The notes: generated from the letters alone by a model not told the origin. 64,000 nucleotides of DNA from Actinomycetospora chibensis (GCF_028737215.1 NZ_JAQZAM010000011.1:124001-188000), one strand, 5' to 3'; numbered from the stretch's first letter, positions 54,239-62,246 are shown. Made by a program: numbers and translations.

Positions 54239-54535
54239 ATGCACATCCTCACGGTCCTCTACCACCACCCCGCCGACCCAGCGGCCTTCGACAAGCACTA
54301 CCGGGAGACGCACGCGCCGCTGGTCGACCCGATCCCCGGAGTGAAGTCCTTCACCTACCGGCACGCGGCGTCGATGGACGAGAACCCACCGCCCTACTAC
54401 CTCATCGCCGAGCTCGCCTTCGACTCCCTCGAGGACCTGCAGGCAGGGATGAGCTCGGAGGCCGGCCAGGCCGCGGTGGCCGACGTGCCGAACTTCGCGG
54501 GCGACAACGTGACGATGTTCGTCGCCCACGACTAG
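54239..54535 (+). CDS. EthD-family protein
   Basis: 98 residues, ferredoxin-like dimeric barrel. HILTVLYHHPADPAAFDKHYRETHAPLV with the conserved HYxxTHxPL, IPGVKSFTYR, and LAFDSLEDLQAGMSS match the EthD/REDY group. EthD proteins accompany P450 systems for ether degradation, but most family members have no tested role. ATG 54239 follows GGTGGAGTG. Monocistronic: terminators lie on both sides. Confidence 0.88.
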   Translation: MHILTVLYHHPADPAAFDKHYRETHAPLVDPIPGVKSFTYRHAASMDENPPPYYLIAELAFDSLEDLQAGMSSEAGQAAVADVPNFAGDNVTMFVAHD

Positions 54536-54546
54536 TCCTCCCCCCA

Positions 54547-54582
54547 CGACGGGACTCGAGCTCTTGACCTCGAGTCCCGTCG
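54547..54582 (+). terminator. Terminator after the EthD gene
   Basis: Perfect 14-bp stem (54547-54560 with 54569-54582) with an eight-base loop, 12 bases after the EthD stop. Confidence 0.85.
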
Positions 54583-54630
54583 AGGTCGGACGCTCGGTCC
54601 CGTCACCGATCCCGATCTCCGGAGGACCCG

Positions 54631-55269
54631 ATGCCGACCCCCGCACCCTCCCGCTTCCAGGACGCCTACCTCACCGGCGAGCCACCGTGGATCATCGGCG
54701 AGCCGCAGCCGGCCGTCGTCGCGGCGGAGGCCGAGGGGCTGCTCCACGGCCGCGTGCTCGACCTCGGATGCGGCGCCGGGGAGAACACACTCCTGCTCGC
54801 CGCCCGCGGCTACGACGTCGTCGGCGCCGACTCGGCCCCCGCCGCCCTCGACCGCGCCCGCGCGATCGCCGCCGCGCGCGGGGTGGCGGCGACGTTCGTC
54901 GAGGCCGACGCCCTGCACCCCTCGAACCTGCGGGGATTCGACACGGTGCTCGACAGCGCCCTGTTCCACATCTTCGACGTCGACGACCAGGGCCGGTACG
55001 CCGACGCCCTGCGTGACGTCGTGATCCACGGCGGTCGCGTCGTCGTCCTCGGCCTGGCGCCGGGTCCGGCGTTCGGGCCCGAGGTGTCCGACGACGACCT
55101 CCGACGCGCGTTCTCCCGTCCCGGCTGGACGCTCGAGGACCTGCGCGAGAGCACCTATCGGGGCCGCGTGCCCGACGAGGAGCAGGCCGAGCTGCTGCGC
55201 GTGCCGGTCGGCGGGCACGTCGACCTGCCCGCCTGGCTCGCGATCGCCCGACGGGACTCCTCGGGCTGA
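54631..55269 (+). CDS. Class I SAM-dependent methyltransferase
   Basis: 212 residues. The SAM loop is VLDLGCGAGENTLLLAARG, followed by acidic VVGADSAPAALDRAR and FVEADAL; the substrate loop is GFDTVLDSALFHIF. The opening PPWIIGEPQPAVV and overall order resemble thiopurine-methyltransferase-like enzymes of unknown substrate. ATG 54631 follows CCGGAGGA. The stop is one base from the convergent heme oxygenase stop. Confidence 0.9.
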   Translation: MPTPAPSRFQDAYLTGEPPWIIGEPQPAVVAAEAEGLLHGRVLDLGCGAGENTLLLAARGYDVVGADSAPAALDRARAIAAARGVAATFVEADALHPSNLRGFDTVLDSALFHIFDVDDQGRYADALRDVVIHGGRVVVLGLAPGPAFGPEVSDDDLRRAFSRPGWTLEDLRESTYRGRVPDEEQAELLRVPVGGHVDLPAWLAIARRDSSG

Positions 55270-55270
55270 G

Positions 55271-55930
55271 TCAGGCCGCGAGGTGCTCCGGTTGCACCGT
55301 GCCGGCGAGCTCGACGAGCATCGCGATGTTGAGCTCGAAGGCGAGGCACGCCTCGTCGACGACGCGGACGCGCTCGACGTCGCCCCACGGGGCGGCGTCG
55401 AGCAGCGCGCGGTAGCGCGTCCGGAACGGCGGAACCGGGCCGAGCGCGGCGAAGTCGTAGAACCGCGACCCGTCCCCGGTGAGCCCGTAGGTACGCGTGA
55501 GCAGCCCGCGGACCGCCTGCCCGCCGGCGAGGTCGCCGAGGTAGCGCGTGTAGTGGTGGGCGACCCACCCGGCGGGCCGGCGCTCGACCGTCTCGCGGAT
55601 CCGCTCCACGTAGCCGGCCGTCGCGGGCAGCGCGGTGAGGTCGTCGGCCCAGTCGGGACCCCGGAGGTACGCGAGGTCGGCCGCGAGGGCGTCCCGGCGC
55701 CGCAGTGCGTCGATCACGAATCCGCCGGCGACCGGGTGATCGCGCAGGCGGTCGGCCCCGTCCTCGAGGGCCCCGTAGATGTGCCAGTACTGCACGACCA
55801 GCGTCGCGTAGTCGTCCAGCGGCAGGCGCGCCCCGAACAGGGCTGCCATGTACGTGGACTGGTGCGCGCGGTCGTGGACCGCGGCGGTCGCCCGACGCAG
55901 GACCTGGGAGAAGGGCTGGTGCTCGCTCAC
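55271..55930 (-). CDS. Heme oxygenase (biliverdin-producing)
   Basis: 219 residues, HmuO/HO-1 all-helical fold. Opens haem to biliverdin, CO and iron. The proximal His is His19 in TAAVHDRAHQSTYM (the usual Glu two residues on is His here). HHYTRYLGDLAGGQ carries the distal glycines. GTG 55930 follows GAGGCGGACC. The promoter region contains an iron-box-like palindrome (55981-56002), so iron repression is expected, as for Corynebacterium hmuO. No haem transporter is adjacent. Confidence 0.93.
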   Translation of the reverse strand: MSEHQPFSQVLRRATAAVHDRAHQSTYMAALFGARLPLDDYATLVVQYWHIYGALEDGADRLRDHPVAGGFVIDALRRRDALAADLAYLRGPDWADDLTALPATAGYVERIRETVERRPAGWVAHHYTRYLGDLAGGQAVRGLLTRTYGLTGDGSRFYDFAALGPVPPFRTRYRALLDAAPWGDVERVRVVDEACLAFELNIAMLVELAGTVQPEHLAA

Positions 55931-55963
55931 GGTCCGCCTCCGGTGTCGCCGGTCTCCGTGACG

Positions 55964-55969
55964 ACACTA
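55964..55969 (-). promoter_or_regulatory. -10 element TAGTGT for heme oxygenase
   Basis: TAGTGT on the minus strand. A -35 region 17 bases farther up would lie inside the palindrome at 55981-56002. Confidence 0.4.
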
Positions 55970-55980
55970 GGGTCCGCGCG

Positions 55981-56002
55981 CGGGTGAGGCTAGCCTCACC
56001 CG
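55981..56002. promoter_or_regulatory. DtxR/IdeR-type iron-box-like palindrome
   Basis: Perfect 22-bp palindrome with core GGTGAGGCTAGCCTCACC. Aligned to the IdeR consensus TTAGGTTAGGCTAACCTAA it keeps the AGGCTA centre and flanking GGT/ACC. It overlaps the predicted -35 region of heme oxygenase and lies 32 bases before the epimerase-like gene, so it could control both. Confidence 0.6.
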
Positions 56003-56033
56003 AGGTCGGCTCCCGGTCCGGGAGGCTCCTGCC

Positions 56034-56711
56034 GTGCGGGTCGCGGTCACGGGTGCGAACGGGTTCGTGGGGCGTGCGGTGGTGTCCGCGCTGGTCGGGG
56101 CGGGTCGCGAGGTCGTCGCCGTGACGAGGTCCGGAGCCGTGCCCGGCGTCGCCACCCGGAACGCGGCACTCGACCGTCCGGACGAGGTGGCCGCCGCGCT
56201 CGGCGACGTCGACGCCGTCTACCACCTGGCCGCGGTCGTGCGGGTCCGCGACTCGCTCGCCGACCCGCTGGGCACCTGGCACACGAACCTCGGCGGCACC
56301 CTCGCGGTGCTCGACGCCCTGCGTCCCGGGGCGAGGATCGTGCTCGCGTCCACCGCGGCGATCAGTGACGACCTCCGCCCGCCGCCCCACCCCTACGGCG
56401 CCGCGAAGCTCGCCGCCGACCTCGCCGTCCGCGACGCGACGGCCGGCGGAGCCCTCGGCGCGATCTCGCTCCGACTCGCGAACGCCGCCGGGCCGGGTGA
56501 CCGCGACCGGACCCGGCTGGTCCCGGCGATCCTCGCGGCGGCCTGTCGGGTCCTCGGCCGACCCGTCCCCGTCCGCCACCGCGAGGCCGCCGCCGAACCC
56601 GCGGCCGTCACGGTCGATCCCACCCACGCCCACGAGGTCCTCGGCTGGGCACCCCGACGCTCGGGGCTCGATCGCATCGTGCGGGACGCGTGGGAGATGT
56701 GGACCCGCTGA
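56034..56711 (+). CDS. Short NAD-dependent epimerase/dehydratase with internal deletion
   Basis: 225 residues, while this family is normally 290-330. The N-terminal half is intact: VAVTGANGFVGRAVVSALV, VYHLAAVVRVRDS, LASTAAI and the catalytic PYGAAK Tyr-Lys. The C-terminal end RPVPVRHREAAAEPAAVTVDP and EVLGWAPRRSGLDRIVRDAWEM is that of GalE-like proteins. The segment between, which normally holds the VRDYIHVDDLA region and a conserved Asn-rich strand, is missing at about residue 168-172. The frame continues through the join. It may be inactive or have a new substrate site. GTG 56034 follows GGGAGG. Confidence 0.75.
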   Translation: MRVAVTGANGFVGRAVVSALVGAGREVVAVTRSGAVPGVATRNAALDRPDEVAAALGDVDAVYHLAAVVRVRDSLADPLGTWHTNLGGTLAVLDALRPGARIVLASTAAISDDLRPPPHPYGAAKLAADLAVRDATAGGALGAISLRLANAAGPGDRDRTRLVPAILAAACRVLGRPVPVRHREAAAEPAAVTVDPTHAHEVLGWAPRRSGLDRIVRDAWEMWTR

Positions 56712-56738
56712 CGATCCGGCGTTGTCAGGGGTCGGTTC

Positions 56739-56744
56739 TAGACT
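56739..56744 (+). promoter_or_regulatory. -10 element TAGACT for the 13E12 HNH gene
   Basis: TAGACT ends seven bases before ATG 56752; leaderless pattern. Confidence 0.6.
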
Positions 56745-56759
56745 CGAACACATGAGCGA
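56744..56759. promoter_or_regulatory. Degenerate SOS-box-like site at the 13E12 HNH gene
   Basis: TCGAAC-ACAT-GAGCGA matches TCGAAC-N4-GTTCGA at 10 of 12 positions, overlapping the start codon exactly as the perfect box at 41625 does. 13E12 genes are known LexA targets in M. tuberculosis. Confidence 0.35.
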
Positions 56760-58077
56760 ACGGGTGCTGGGGGTGGTGGAGCGGGAGGCGCTCGACCGTG
56801 CCCGGGCTCGGATGGTGGCGTTGCGCGCCGAGCAGTACCGGCTGCTCGAGGACATCGCCGAGCTCGAGCGGCTCGGGGTGGCTCAGCAGACCGGGGACCG
56901 GAGCTCGGTCCGGCTGCTGCAGGAGTGCGGCAACGTCGATCCGCCCGAGGCGAAGCGGCTGGTCGGTGAGGCCGCCGACCTGACGCCCCGTGTGTCGCTG
57001 CGCGGTGAGCCGTTGGCGCCGCGGTTGCCGGTCACCGCGACCGTGGCCGAATCGGGGGAGATCCATTCGGGGCACCTCACCGTGATCCGGGAGACGATGA
57101 CCCGCCTGGACCGGGTCGACGGGTTGTCGGTGACGGACTGGTTCGGGGCCGAGCGCACGCTCGCGGAGCACGCCCGGGTGCTGCCGCCGCGGATGCTGCG
57201 CCGGTACGCAAAGGCGTTGATCGAGCACCTCGACCCCGACGGGGACGTCCCGCCCGAGGGTGAGGACGCCTGCGATGAGCTGCAGGTGGTGCGCCGCCGG
57301 GACGGGTCGCTGGCCTTCAAAGGCCGCCTGCACGATCCGAGCGATGCCGAGGCGTTCGTCGAGGTGATCGACGAGCTGGCCCAGCCGTTCGGGCCCGACG
57401 ACCCGCGCAGTCTGGAGCGTCGTCGTCTCGACGGGCTCAAGGACCTCGTGCACGACGCCCGGCGCTCCGGCGGCCTCGCCGCGGAGCCCCGCCACGAGAG
57501 GCCCACCGCCGGCGACGACGAACCGGACGAGGACGCCCTGATTCCCGAGCCCCGCCGCCCGGAGCCGGCCCCGCGCCCGGCGCCGGTGGATCGTCCGGGA
57601 CGTCCCCTGTTGACGATCACGATGGACCTGCGGTGGCTCCAGCAGGCCATCGGGCACGGCAGCCTGGACTCCGGGGCGCTGCTCGACCAGCGCATAGTGC
57701 GCCGTCTGGCCTGCGACGCCGAGATTGTCCCGATGGTCCTGGGGTCGCGCTCCGAGCCGCTGGACGTGGGGCGGCTGTCGCGCACCGTCACCGACGCCCT
57801 GCGCCGCGCCCTGAACCTGCGCGACGGCGGCTGCGCGTTCCCGAGCTGCTCCCGACCACCGCGACGTTGCCACGCCCACCACATCCGCCACTGGTTCCAC
57901 GGCGGCCCGACCTGCCTGGACAACCTGGTGCTGCTGTGCCGGTTCCACCACCAGTTGATCCACGCCGGGCACTGGACCGTCGAGATCCACAACGGGCAGC
58001 CGCGGTTCACCCCACCGGCTTGGGTCGACCCCGACCAGCAACCCCGCCCCGGCGGACGACCCCGAGTCCCCCTCTGA
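56752..58077 (+). CDS. DUF222 / HNH endonuclease, 13E12 repeat family
   Basis: 441 residues. The N-terminal DUF222 region is alpha-helical (about 20-320). The C-terminal HNH nuclease has CAFPSCSRPPRRCHAHHIRHW and LDNLVLLCRFHHQLIH, with paired Cys for zinc and His-Asn-His for catalysis. Actinobacteria carry many dispersed copies of this family, called 13E12 repeats in M. tuberculosis and suspected of being mobile. No intein, transposase or terminal repeat is seen around this copy. The linker at about 245-290 is Pro/Asp/Arg-rich. Confidence 0.93.
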   Translation: MSERVLGVVEREALDRARARMVALRAEQYRLLEDIAELERLGVAQQTGDRSSVRLLQECGNVDPPEAKRLVGEAADLTPRVSLRGEPLAPRLPVTATVAESGEIHSGHLTVIRETMTRLDRVDGLSVTDWFGAERTLAEHARVLPPRMLRRYAKALIEHLDPDGDVPPEGEDACDELQVVRRRDGSLAFKGRLHDPSDAEAFVEVIDELAQPFGPDDPRSLERRRLDGLKDLVHDARRSGGLAAEPRHERPTAGDDEPDEDALIPEPRRPEPAPRPAPVDRPGRPLLTITMDLRWLQQAIGHGSLDSGALLDQRIVRRLACDAEIVPMVLGSRSEPLDVGRLSRTVTDALRRALNLRDGGCAFPSCSRPPRRCHAHHIRHWFHGGPTCLDNLVLLCRFHHQLIHAGHWTVEIHNGQPRFTPPAWVDPDQQPRPGGRPRVPL

Positions 58078-58112
58078 CCCGATCTGGCCACCGGGGTGCC
58101 GACGACCGTGAT

Positions 58113-58793
58113 CTAGAAGCCGGTGTCACTCCCGCTGCACGAGACGACGGCGTACTGACCGGTCGAGGTTTGGCGTGCGATCTCCTCGCCGTCGACCGTG
58201 ATGCGGCAGGTGATCTCGCCGGACCCGTTCGACTGCGCCGTGAGCGAGTAGACCCCGAAACCGTCGGACGCCTCGACGGATTCGGTCCAGGGAAGGCGCT
58301 CGCCGTTGGCCTGGGAGATGCCGCCGTTCGTCCCGTAGGAGATCGACGTGGCACGACCCGATCCCGTCACCTCGAAGACCACACCCGACGCTGCGGGCGC
58401 GGAAGTATCGCCACCGCCGCCGGAAGCCGCCGGCGCCGAGGACGGGGCAGCGGACGGTGCTGCGCCCATCGCCCCCGTCGGAGCCGGCGAGCCCCCGCTA
58501 GTGATCGCGGAGATGAGGATGATCAGGAGGACCACGCCGCCGACGATCCAGGGCCACTTGCGACTCTTCTTCGGGGCCGGCGGAGGCGGCGGCCACTGCC
58601 CGGTCGGCTGTCCGTAGCCGGCCTGCGGAGCACCGTAGGACGGGTTCGGGCCGCCGTGCCGGGGGCCACCCGACGCGGACCCGTGGCCGGGCTGCGACTG
58701 CGCATAGCCGGGCGGCGGCGCGTACTGCGCCTGCTCCGGCAGGACCCAACGACCCTGCTGCGCGTCCCATTGCGGCGTCGGTGGCTGCGACAA
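58113..58793 (-). CDS. MmpS-like membrane-anchored protein
   Basis: 226 residues from TTG 58793, which follows GGGGGGACGAG. Gln/Pro/Gly/Tyr-rich cytoplasmic part (about 1-75), one membrane helix (WPWIVGGVVLLIILISAIT), Ala/Ser/Gly linker, then a beta domain with VVFEVTGSGRATSISYGTNGG and ITCRITVDGEEIARQ. The last part matches the MmpS transport-accessory domain. In mycobacteria mmpS3 sits beside ctaF; here that site is empty and this copy is 45 kb away. No MmpL gene is adjacent. Confidence 0.82.
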   Translation of the reverse strand: MSQPPTPQWDAQQGRWVLPEQAQYAPPPGYAQSQPGHGSASGGPRHGGPNPSYGAPQAGYGQPTGQWPPPPPAPKKSRKWPWIVGGVVLLIILISAITSGGSPAPTGAMGAAPSAAPSSAPAASGGGGDTSAPAASGVVFEVTGSGRATSISYGTNGGISQANGERLPWTESVEASDGFGVYSLTAQSNGSGEITCRITVDGEEIARQTSTGQYAVVSCSGSDTGF

Positions 58794-58949
58794 CTCGTCC
58801 CCCCGGATCTACGACTGAAGCGGCGATCGTGCCGAGCGTGACAGATCGGTCACGCAGAGCGTCACTCGCACCAACGAGCCGCCATCCCCCCACGATGCGA
58901 CGACCGCTATGGTTCTTACCAAGGACTCATAAGTATCGAAGGAGAACCA

Positions 58950-59237
58950 ATGGTCATCGTCGCTGGCCACCTCGAGGTCGAGCCTCGCAACCGCGCCGCC
59001 TACCTGGACCAGTGCACGACCGTCGTCACGCAGGCGCGCTCCGCCCCCGGCTGCCTCGACTTCGCGCTGAGCGCCGACATCGTCGATCCGGGCCGGATCA
59101 ACATCTTCGAGCGCTGGGAGTCGCAGGAGGCCGTCGAGGCCTTCCGCGGCAGCGGGCCGAGCGACGAGCAGGGCGCCGCGATGCTCTCGGCCGAGGTCGC
59201 CGAATACGACGTCGCCGACATCAGGTCCCTGACCTGA
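58950..59237 (+). CDS. ABM-domain (putative quinol) monooxygenase
   Basis: 95 residues, ferredoxin-like barrel. VIVAGHLEVEPRNRAAYLDQ, APGCLDFALSADIVDPGRINIFERWES and EAVEAFRGS are family hallmarks. Such dimers oxidise quinols or polyketides without cofactors, or are mere structural relatives. ATG 58950 follows AAGGAG. It precedes the Rieske gene by 61 bases on the same strand and could act on the same aromatic substrate, an inference from position. Confidence 0.87.
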   Translation: MVIVAGHLEVEPRNRAAYLDQCTTVVTQARSAPGCLDFALSADIVDPGRINIFERWESQEAVEAFRGSGPSDEQGAAMLSAEVAEYDVADIRSLT

Positions 59238-59285
59238 AGTTTCCCACTGGCGAACGAGCGCCTTCGGCGACGCGGGACGCGTTCC

Positions 59286-59291
59286 TACCGT
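59286..59291 (+). promoter_or_regulatory. -10 element TACCGT for the Rieske oxygenase gene
   Basis: TACCGT ends seven bases before ATG 59299; leaderless pattern. Confidence 0.6.
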
Positions 59292-59298
59292 CGAGGGC

Positions 59299-60534
59299 AT
59301 GCTCAGCCCGGAGAAGAACGAGCGCCTCACCCGCGTGGGTCCCGGCACCCCGATGGGAGAGCTGCTGCGCCGCTACTGGTGGCCCGTGGCCACGCACGAC
59401 ATGGCCACGCGGGTGCCGCGCCGGCGGCGCCTGCTCGGCGAGGACCTCGTCCTCTACCGCGACGGCAGCGGCACGGTCGGCCTGCTCGGCGAGCAGTGCC
59501 CGCACCGGCGTGCAGCGCTGTGGTTGGGGTGCACGGAGTCGACGGGGCTGCGCTGCGGATACCACGGCTGGCTGTTCGACGAGACCGGCGCGTGCCTCGA
59601 GCAGCCCGGAGAGCCCGCCGACTCGACGTTCAAGAACCGCATCCGGGCGACCTCCTACCCCGTCCAGGAGCTCGGCGGGCTGATCTTCGCCTACCTCGGC
59701 CCGCTGCCCGCCCCGGAGCTGCCGCGGTACGACCTGTTCGTCTGGGACGACGCGTGGCGCGACATCGGGCACGCCGAGCTGCCATGCAACTTCGTGCAGA
59801 TCATGGAGAACTCGGTCGACCCGTACCACGTGGAGTGGCTGCACGGCCGCTACGGCTCGTTCCTCAAGGAGCTCGACGGGAACGCGCCGATGCCGATGGT
59901 GACCAAGAAGCACGTCAAGGTCGCCTTCGAGGTCTTCGAGCACGGCATCCTCAAGCGCCGCGTCCTGGAGGGCCACACCGAGGACGACGACGACTGGAAG
60001 ATCGGGCACCCGCTCGTCTTCCCGCACATGCTGCGCGTCGGCGCAGCCGGCCTTGCGACGTTCCAGATCCGCGTGCCGATCGACGACGAGAACACCTGGC
60101 ACGTCTGGTACCAGACCTACCGCCCCGAGGGCGGCGCGCCACCCCAGCAGGAGATCCCGACCTACGAGGTGCCGCTGCGCGACGCCGACGGCGAGTGGCT
60201 GCGCGACTACGTCGACGGCCAGGACATCGTCGCCTGGATCACCCAGGGCCGGATCTCCGACCGCTCGAAGGAGCACCTCGGGAAGTCCGATCTCGGTGTC
60301 ATCCTGCTGCGAAAGCTCTACACCGAGCAGATGGCCGTGGTCGCCTCCGGCGACGACCCGCTGGGTACGCGCCGCGATGCGCACGACGTGATCGACCTGC
60401 CGATGGAGCGCGACAAGTTCGGCTCGGCCGTCGAGTTCCGGCAGGTGTGGATGCGGGAGAGCTCGGTGCGCTACTCCCCCATCCGCGGCGACGTCCTCCA
60501 GCTCTTCGGGGATCCGGTGCCGGCGTGGGCGTGA
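59299..60534 (+). CDS. Rieske non-haem iron oxygenase, phthalate-dioxygenase-like
   Basis: 411 residues. Rieske cluster ligands are in EQCPHRRAAL and LRCGYHGWLFDETG. The mononuclear iron site is ENSVDPYHVEWLHGRY, with the bridging Asp and two His. MGELLRRYWWPVA at the N-terminus and the lack of a beta subunit gene place it with phthalate 4,5-dioxygenase and other alpha-only oxygenases. No dedicated reductase or ferredoxin gene is visible, so electrons must come from elsewhere. Overlaps the next small gene by GTGA. Substrate unknown, probably an aromatic acid or demethylation target. Confidence 0.92.
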   Translation: MLSPEKNERLTRVGPGTPMGELLRRYWWPVATHDMATRVPRRRRLLGEDLVLYRDGSGTVGLLGEQCPHRRAALWLGCTESTGLRCGYHGWLFDETGACLEQPGEPADSTFKNRIRATSYPVQELGGLIFAYLGPLPAPELPRYDLFVWDDAWRDIGHAELPCNFVQIMENSVDPYHVEWLHGRYGSFLKELDGNAPMPMVTKKHVKVAFEVFEHGILKRRVLEGHTEDDDDWKIGHPLVFPHMLRVGAAGLATFQIRVPIDDENTWHVWYQTYRPEGGAPPQQEIPTYEVPLRDADGEWLRDYVDGQDIVAWITQGRISDRSKEHLGKSDLGVILLRKLYTEQMAVVASGDDPLGTRRDAHDVIDLPMERDKFGSAVEFRQVWMRESSVRYSPIRGDVLQLFGDPVPAWA

Positions 60535-60695
60535 ACTTCTGCCCGGTGTGCGGGACCGCGCTCGACGACGCCGCCTTCGTGCAGGAGTACTGGGCGGGCG
60601 AGGACCGTCAGTTCCTGTGCTGGTGCGCGGCGTGCGCCGCGATGAGCACGGTCGTCCTCGCCGCCGCGGTGGTCTCCCACGAGCCCGAGCACTGA
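60531..60695 (+). CDS. 54-residue Cys-rich protein coupled to the Rieske gene
   Basis: Starts at GTG 60531, whose bases overlap the Rieske TGA. NFCPVCGTALDD gives one CxxC; FLCWCAACAAM gives CxCxxC at residues 30-35. The C-terminal 20 residues are Ala/Val-rich with a His-rich end. This could be a small zinc ribbon or a tiny iron-sulfur protein. Not recognised from any characterised Rieske system. The coupled start suggests co-production with the oxygenase, and its lack of a named partner makes it a candidate for a helper or electron protein, which is speculation. Confidence 0.6.
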   Translation: MNFCPVCGTALDDAAFVQEYWAGEDRQFLCWCAACAAMSTVVLAAAVVSHEPEH

Positions 60696-60722
60696 GGACC
60701 GAGGACTGTCGGGGGGCCGCTC

Positions 60723-60728
60723 TACCGT
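60723..60728 (+). promoter_or_regulatory. -10 element TACCGT for the PPOX-fold gene
   Basis: TACCGT ends eight bases before ATG 60737, with no ribosome binding site in the gap. Confidence 0.5.
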
Positions 60729-60736
60729 CCGGTGGC

Positions 60737-61228
60737 ATGGCTCTCTGGACCGACTTCGCCGCGGCCGCGCCCCGCATCGCCGAGGTCTTCACCCGTCGTC
60801 ACGCCGCCACCGGCAACCTCTGCATGCTCGGGACGCTGCGCCCCGACGGCTTCCCCCGCATCAGCCCGATGGAGCCGCGCTTCCTCGAGGGCGACCTGTG
60901 GCTGGTGGGCATGCCCGACACCGCCAAGTTCGCCGACCTCGCGGCCGATCCGCGTTTCGCCCTGCACACCGCGACGGTCGACACGCAGGTCGGCGACGGC
61001 GATGCGAAGATCTGGGGCCGCGTCGAGGACGTGCGCGACGAGGCGCTGCACCAGCGGTTCGCCGTGGCGGTGTACGAGGACATCGGGCTCGACCTGCGCG
61101 GCGCGACGTTCGACCAGTTCCTCCGGGCGGACATCGTCGGGGCGGCGTCCGTGGCCGTCGGGGACGATCACATGTACGTCACGACGTGGCGCGAGGGCGG
61201 CACGGAGACGGTGATCCAGAAGCACTGA
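60737..61228 (+). CDS. Pyridoxamine 5'-phosphate oxidase-fold protein
   Basis: 163 residues, split beta-barrel flavin/F420-binding fold. GNLCMLGTLRPDGFPRISPMEPRFLEGDLWLVG and DPRFALHTATVD with the closing VGDDHMYVTTWREG follow the FDOR/PPOX pattern. Could use F420 or FMN; this organism has an F420:NADP reductase. It stands 41 bases after the Cys-rich gene, but its own -10 box suggests separate start. Substrate unknown. Confidence 0.86.
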   Translation: MALWTDFAAAAPRIAEVFTRRHAATGNLCMLGTLRPDGFPRISPMEPRFLEGDLWLVGMPDTAKFADLAADPRFALHTATVDTQVGDGDAKIWGRVEDVRDEALHQRFAVAVYEDIGLDLRGATFDQFLRADIVGAASVAVGDDHMYVTTWREGGTETVIQKH

Positions 61229-61243
61229 GCACCGGACGAGGGC

Positions 61244-62134
61244 TCAGCTCGGCAGCACGAACTGGTAGCCCTGCTCCTGGAGCCATGGCAGGAGCTGACG
61301 CACCGCGTCGATGGTCTGCTCACGCGGGCCACCGCCGTCGTGGAAGAGCACCACCGCACCGGGATGCACCCCCTGCTGCACGCTCGCGACGATCGCGGCG
61401 GTGCCCGGCTGGGTCCAGTCCAGGGTGTCGACCGACCAGCCCAGCGGGCGCATGCCCGTCTCGGCCGCGACCTGATCGAGAGCCGGGGTCCACGCGCCCT
61501 CCGGCGCACGGAAGTAGTCGATCGTGGCCGGTGGGTCGATCACTCCGGCGATCGTGGTCTTGCTGGTGCTGAGCTGGCTGGTCATGAGGTCGTGGGCGTT
61601 GAACCCGACGGTGGCGTCGTGGGTCATCGTGTGATCACAGAGGCGGTGGCCCTCGGCGATGATGCGCCGCATCAGGTCGGGGTAGGCGACGGCCTGGTTG
61701 CCGATGGTGCAGAACGTCGCCTTCGCTCCGTACTGCGCGAGGAGGTCGAGCACCTGCGGCGTGTACTCCGGGGTCGGGCCGTCGTCGAACGTCAGCGCGA
61801 CCGCGGGCCGGTCGGTGCCCGTGTCGGTGACGGTCAGCAGCGACGACGTGATCGCCGGCCGCGCGAACCCGGGCATGCCCCGCGCCGGGGCGTCCTCGGC
61901 CGCTCGCGCCGGGCGCATCGCAGGCCCGCCCTCGGACGGGGCCACCGCCGCGGGGGCCGCACCGGTCGCGAGCACCGTCGGGCGACCGACGTCCGCGAGC
62001 ACGACGACCGTGACCCCGACGACGAGTCCGACCGTCGTGAGCAGCCCGGCCCACCGATAGATGTAGGGCGGACTGACGATCTGGCGCAGGATGACGCGCT
62101 GCCGTTCGGTGAGCATGAGCACCATCCGTCCCAT
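61244..62134 (-). CDS. Polysaccharide deacetylase (NodB/CE4), membrane-anchored
   Basis: 296 residues. One N-terminal membrane helix (AGLLTTVGLVVGVTVVVLA, about 29-47) anchors an outside domain. CE4 motifs: ALTFDDGPTPEY (catalytic and metal Asp), DHTMTHD (metal His pair), YFRAPEG, GWSVDTLDW, and VVLFHDGGG with the conserved His. Likely removes N-acetyl groups from peptidoglycan or chitin-like polymers. ATG 62134 is the furthest start; 62125 and 62116 are equally possible. Converges on the PPOX gene. Confidence 0.92.
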   Translation of the reverse strand: MGRMVLMLTERQRVILRQIVSPPYIYRWAGLLTTVGLVVGVTVVVLADVGRPTVLATGAAPAAVAPSEGGPAMRPARAAEDAPARGMPGFARPAITSSLLTVTDTGTDRPAVALTFDDGPTPEYTPQVLDLLAQYGAKATFCTIGNQAVAYPDLMRRIIAEGHRLCDHTMTHDATVGFNAHDLMTSQLSTSKTTIAGVIDPPATIDYFRAPEGAWTPALDQVAAETGMRPLGWSVDTLDWTQPGTAAIVASVQQGVHPGAVVLFHDGGGPREQTIDAVRQLLPWLQEQGYQFVLPS

Positions 62135-62246
62135 CAGTCACAAACACCACACGCGTCACAGCGTTCGTCACCATAGAGGGCCTTCACACGGCGCCGCGAG
62201 CGACCCTCTACCTCTGATCGAGTGAATGTGTCGGTCGAACTGCTCG

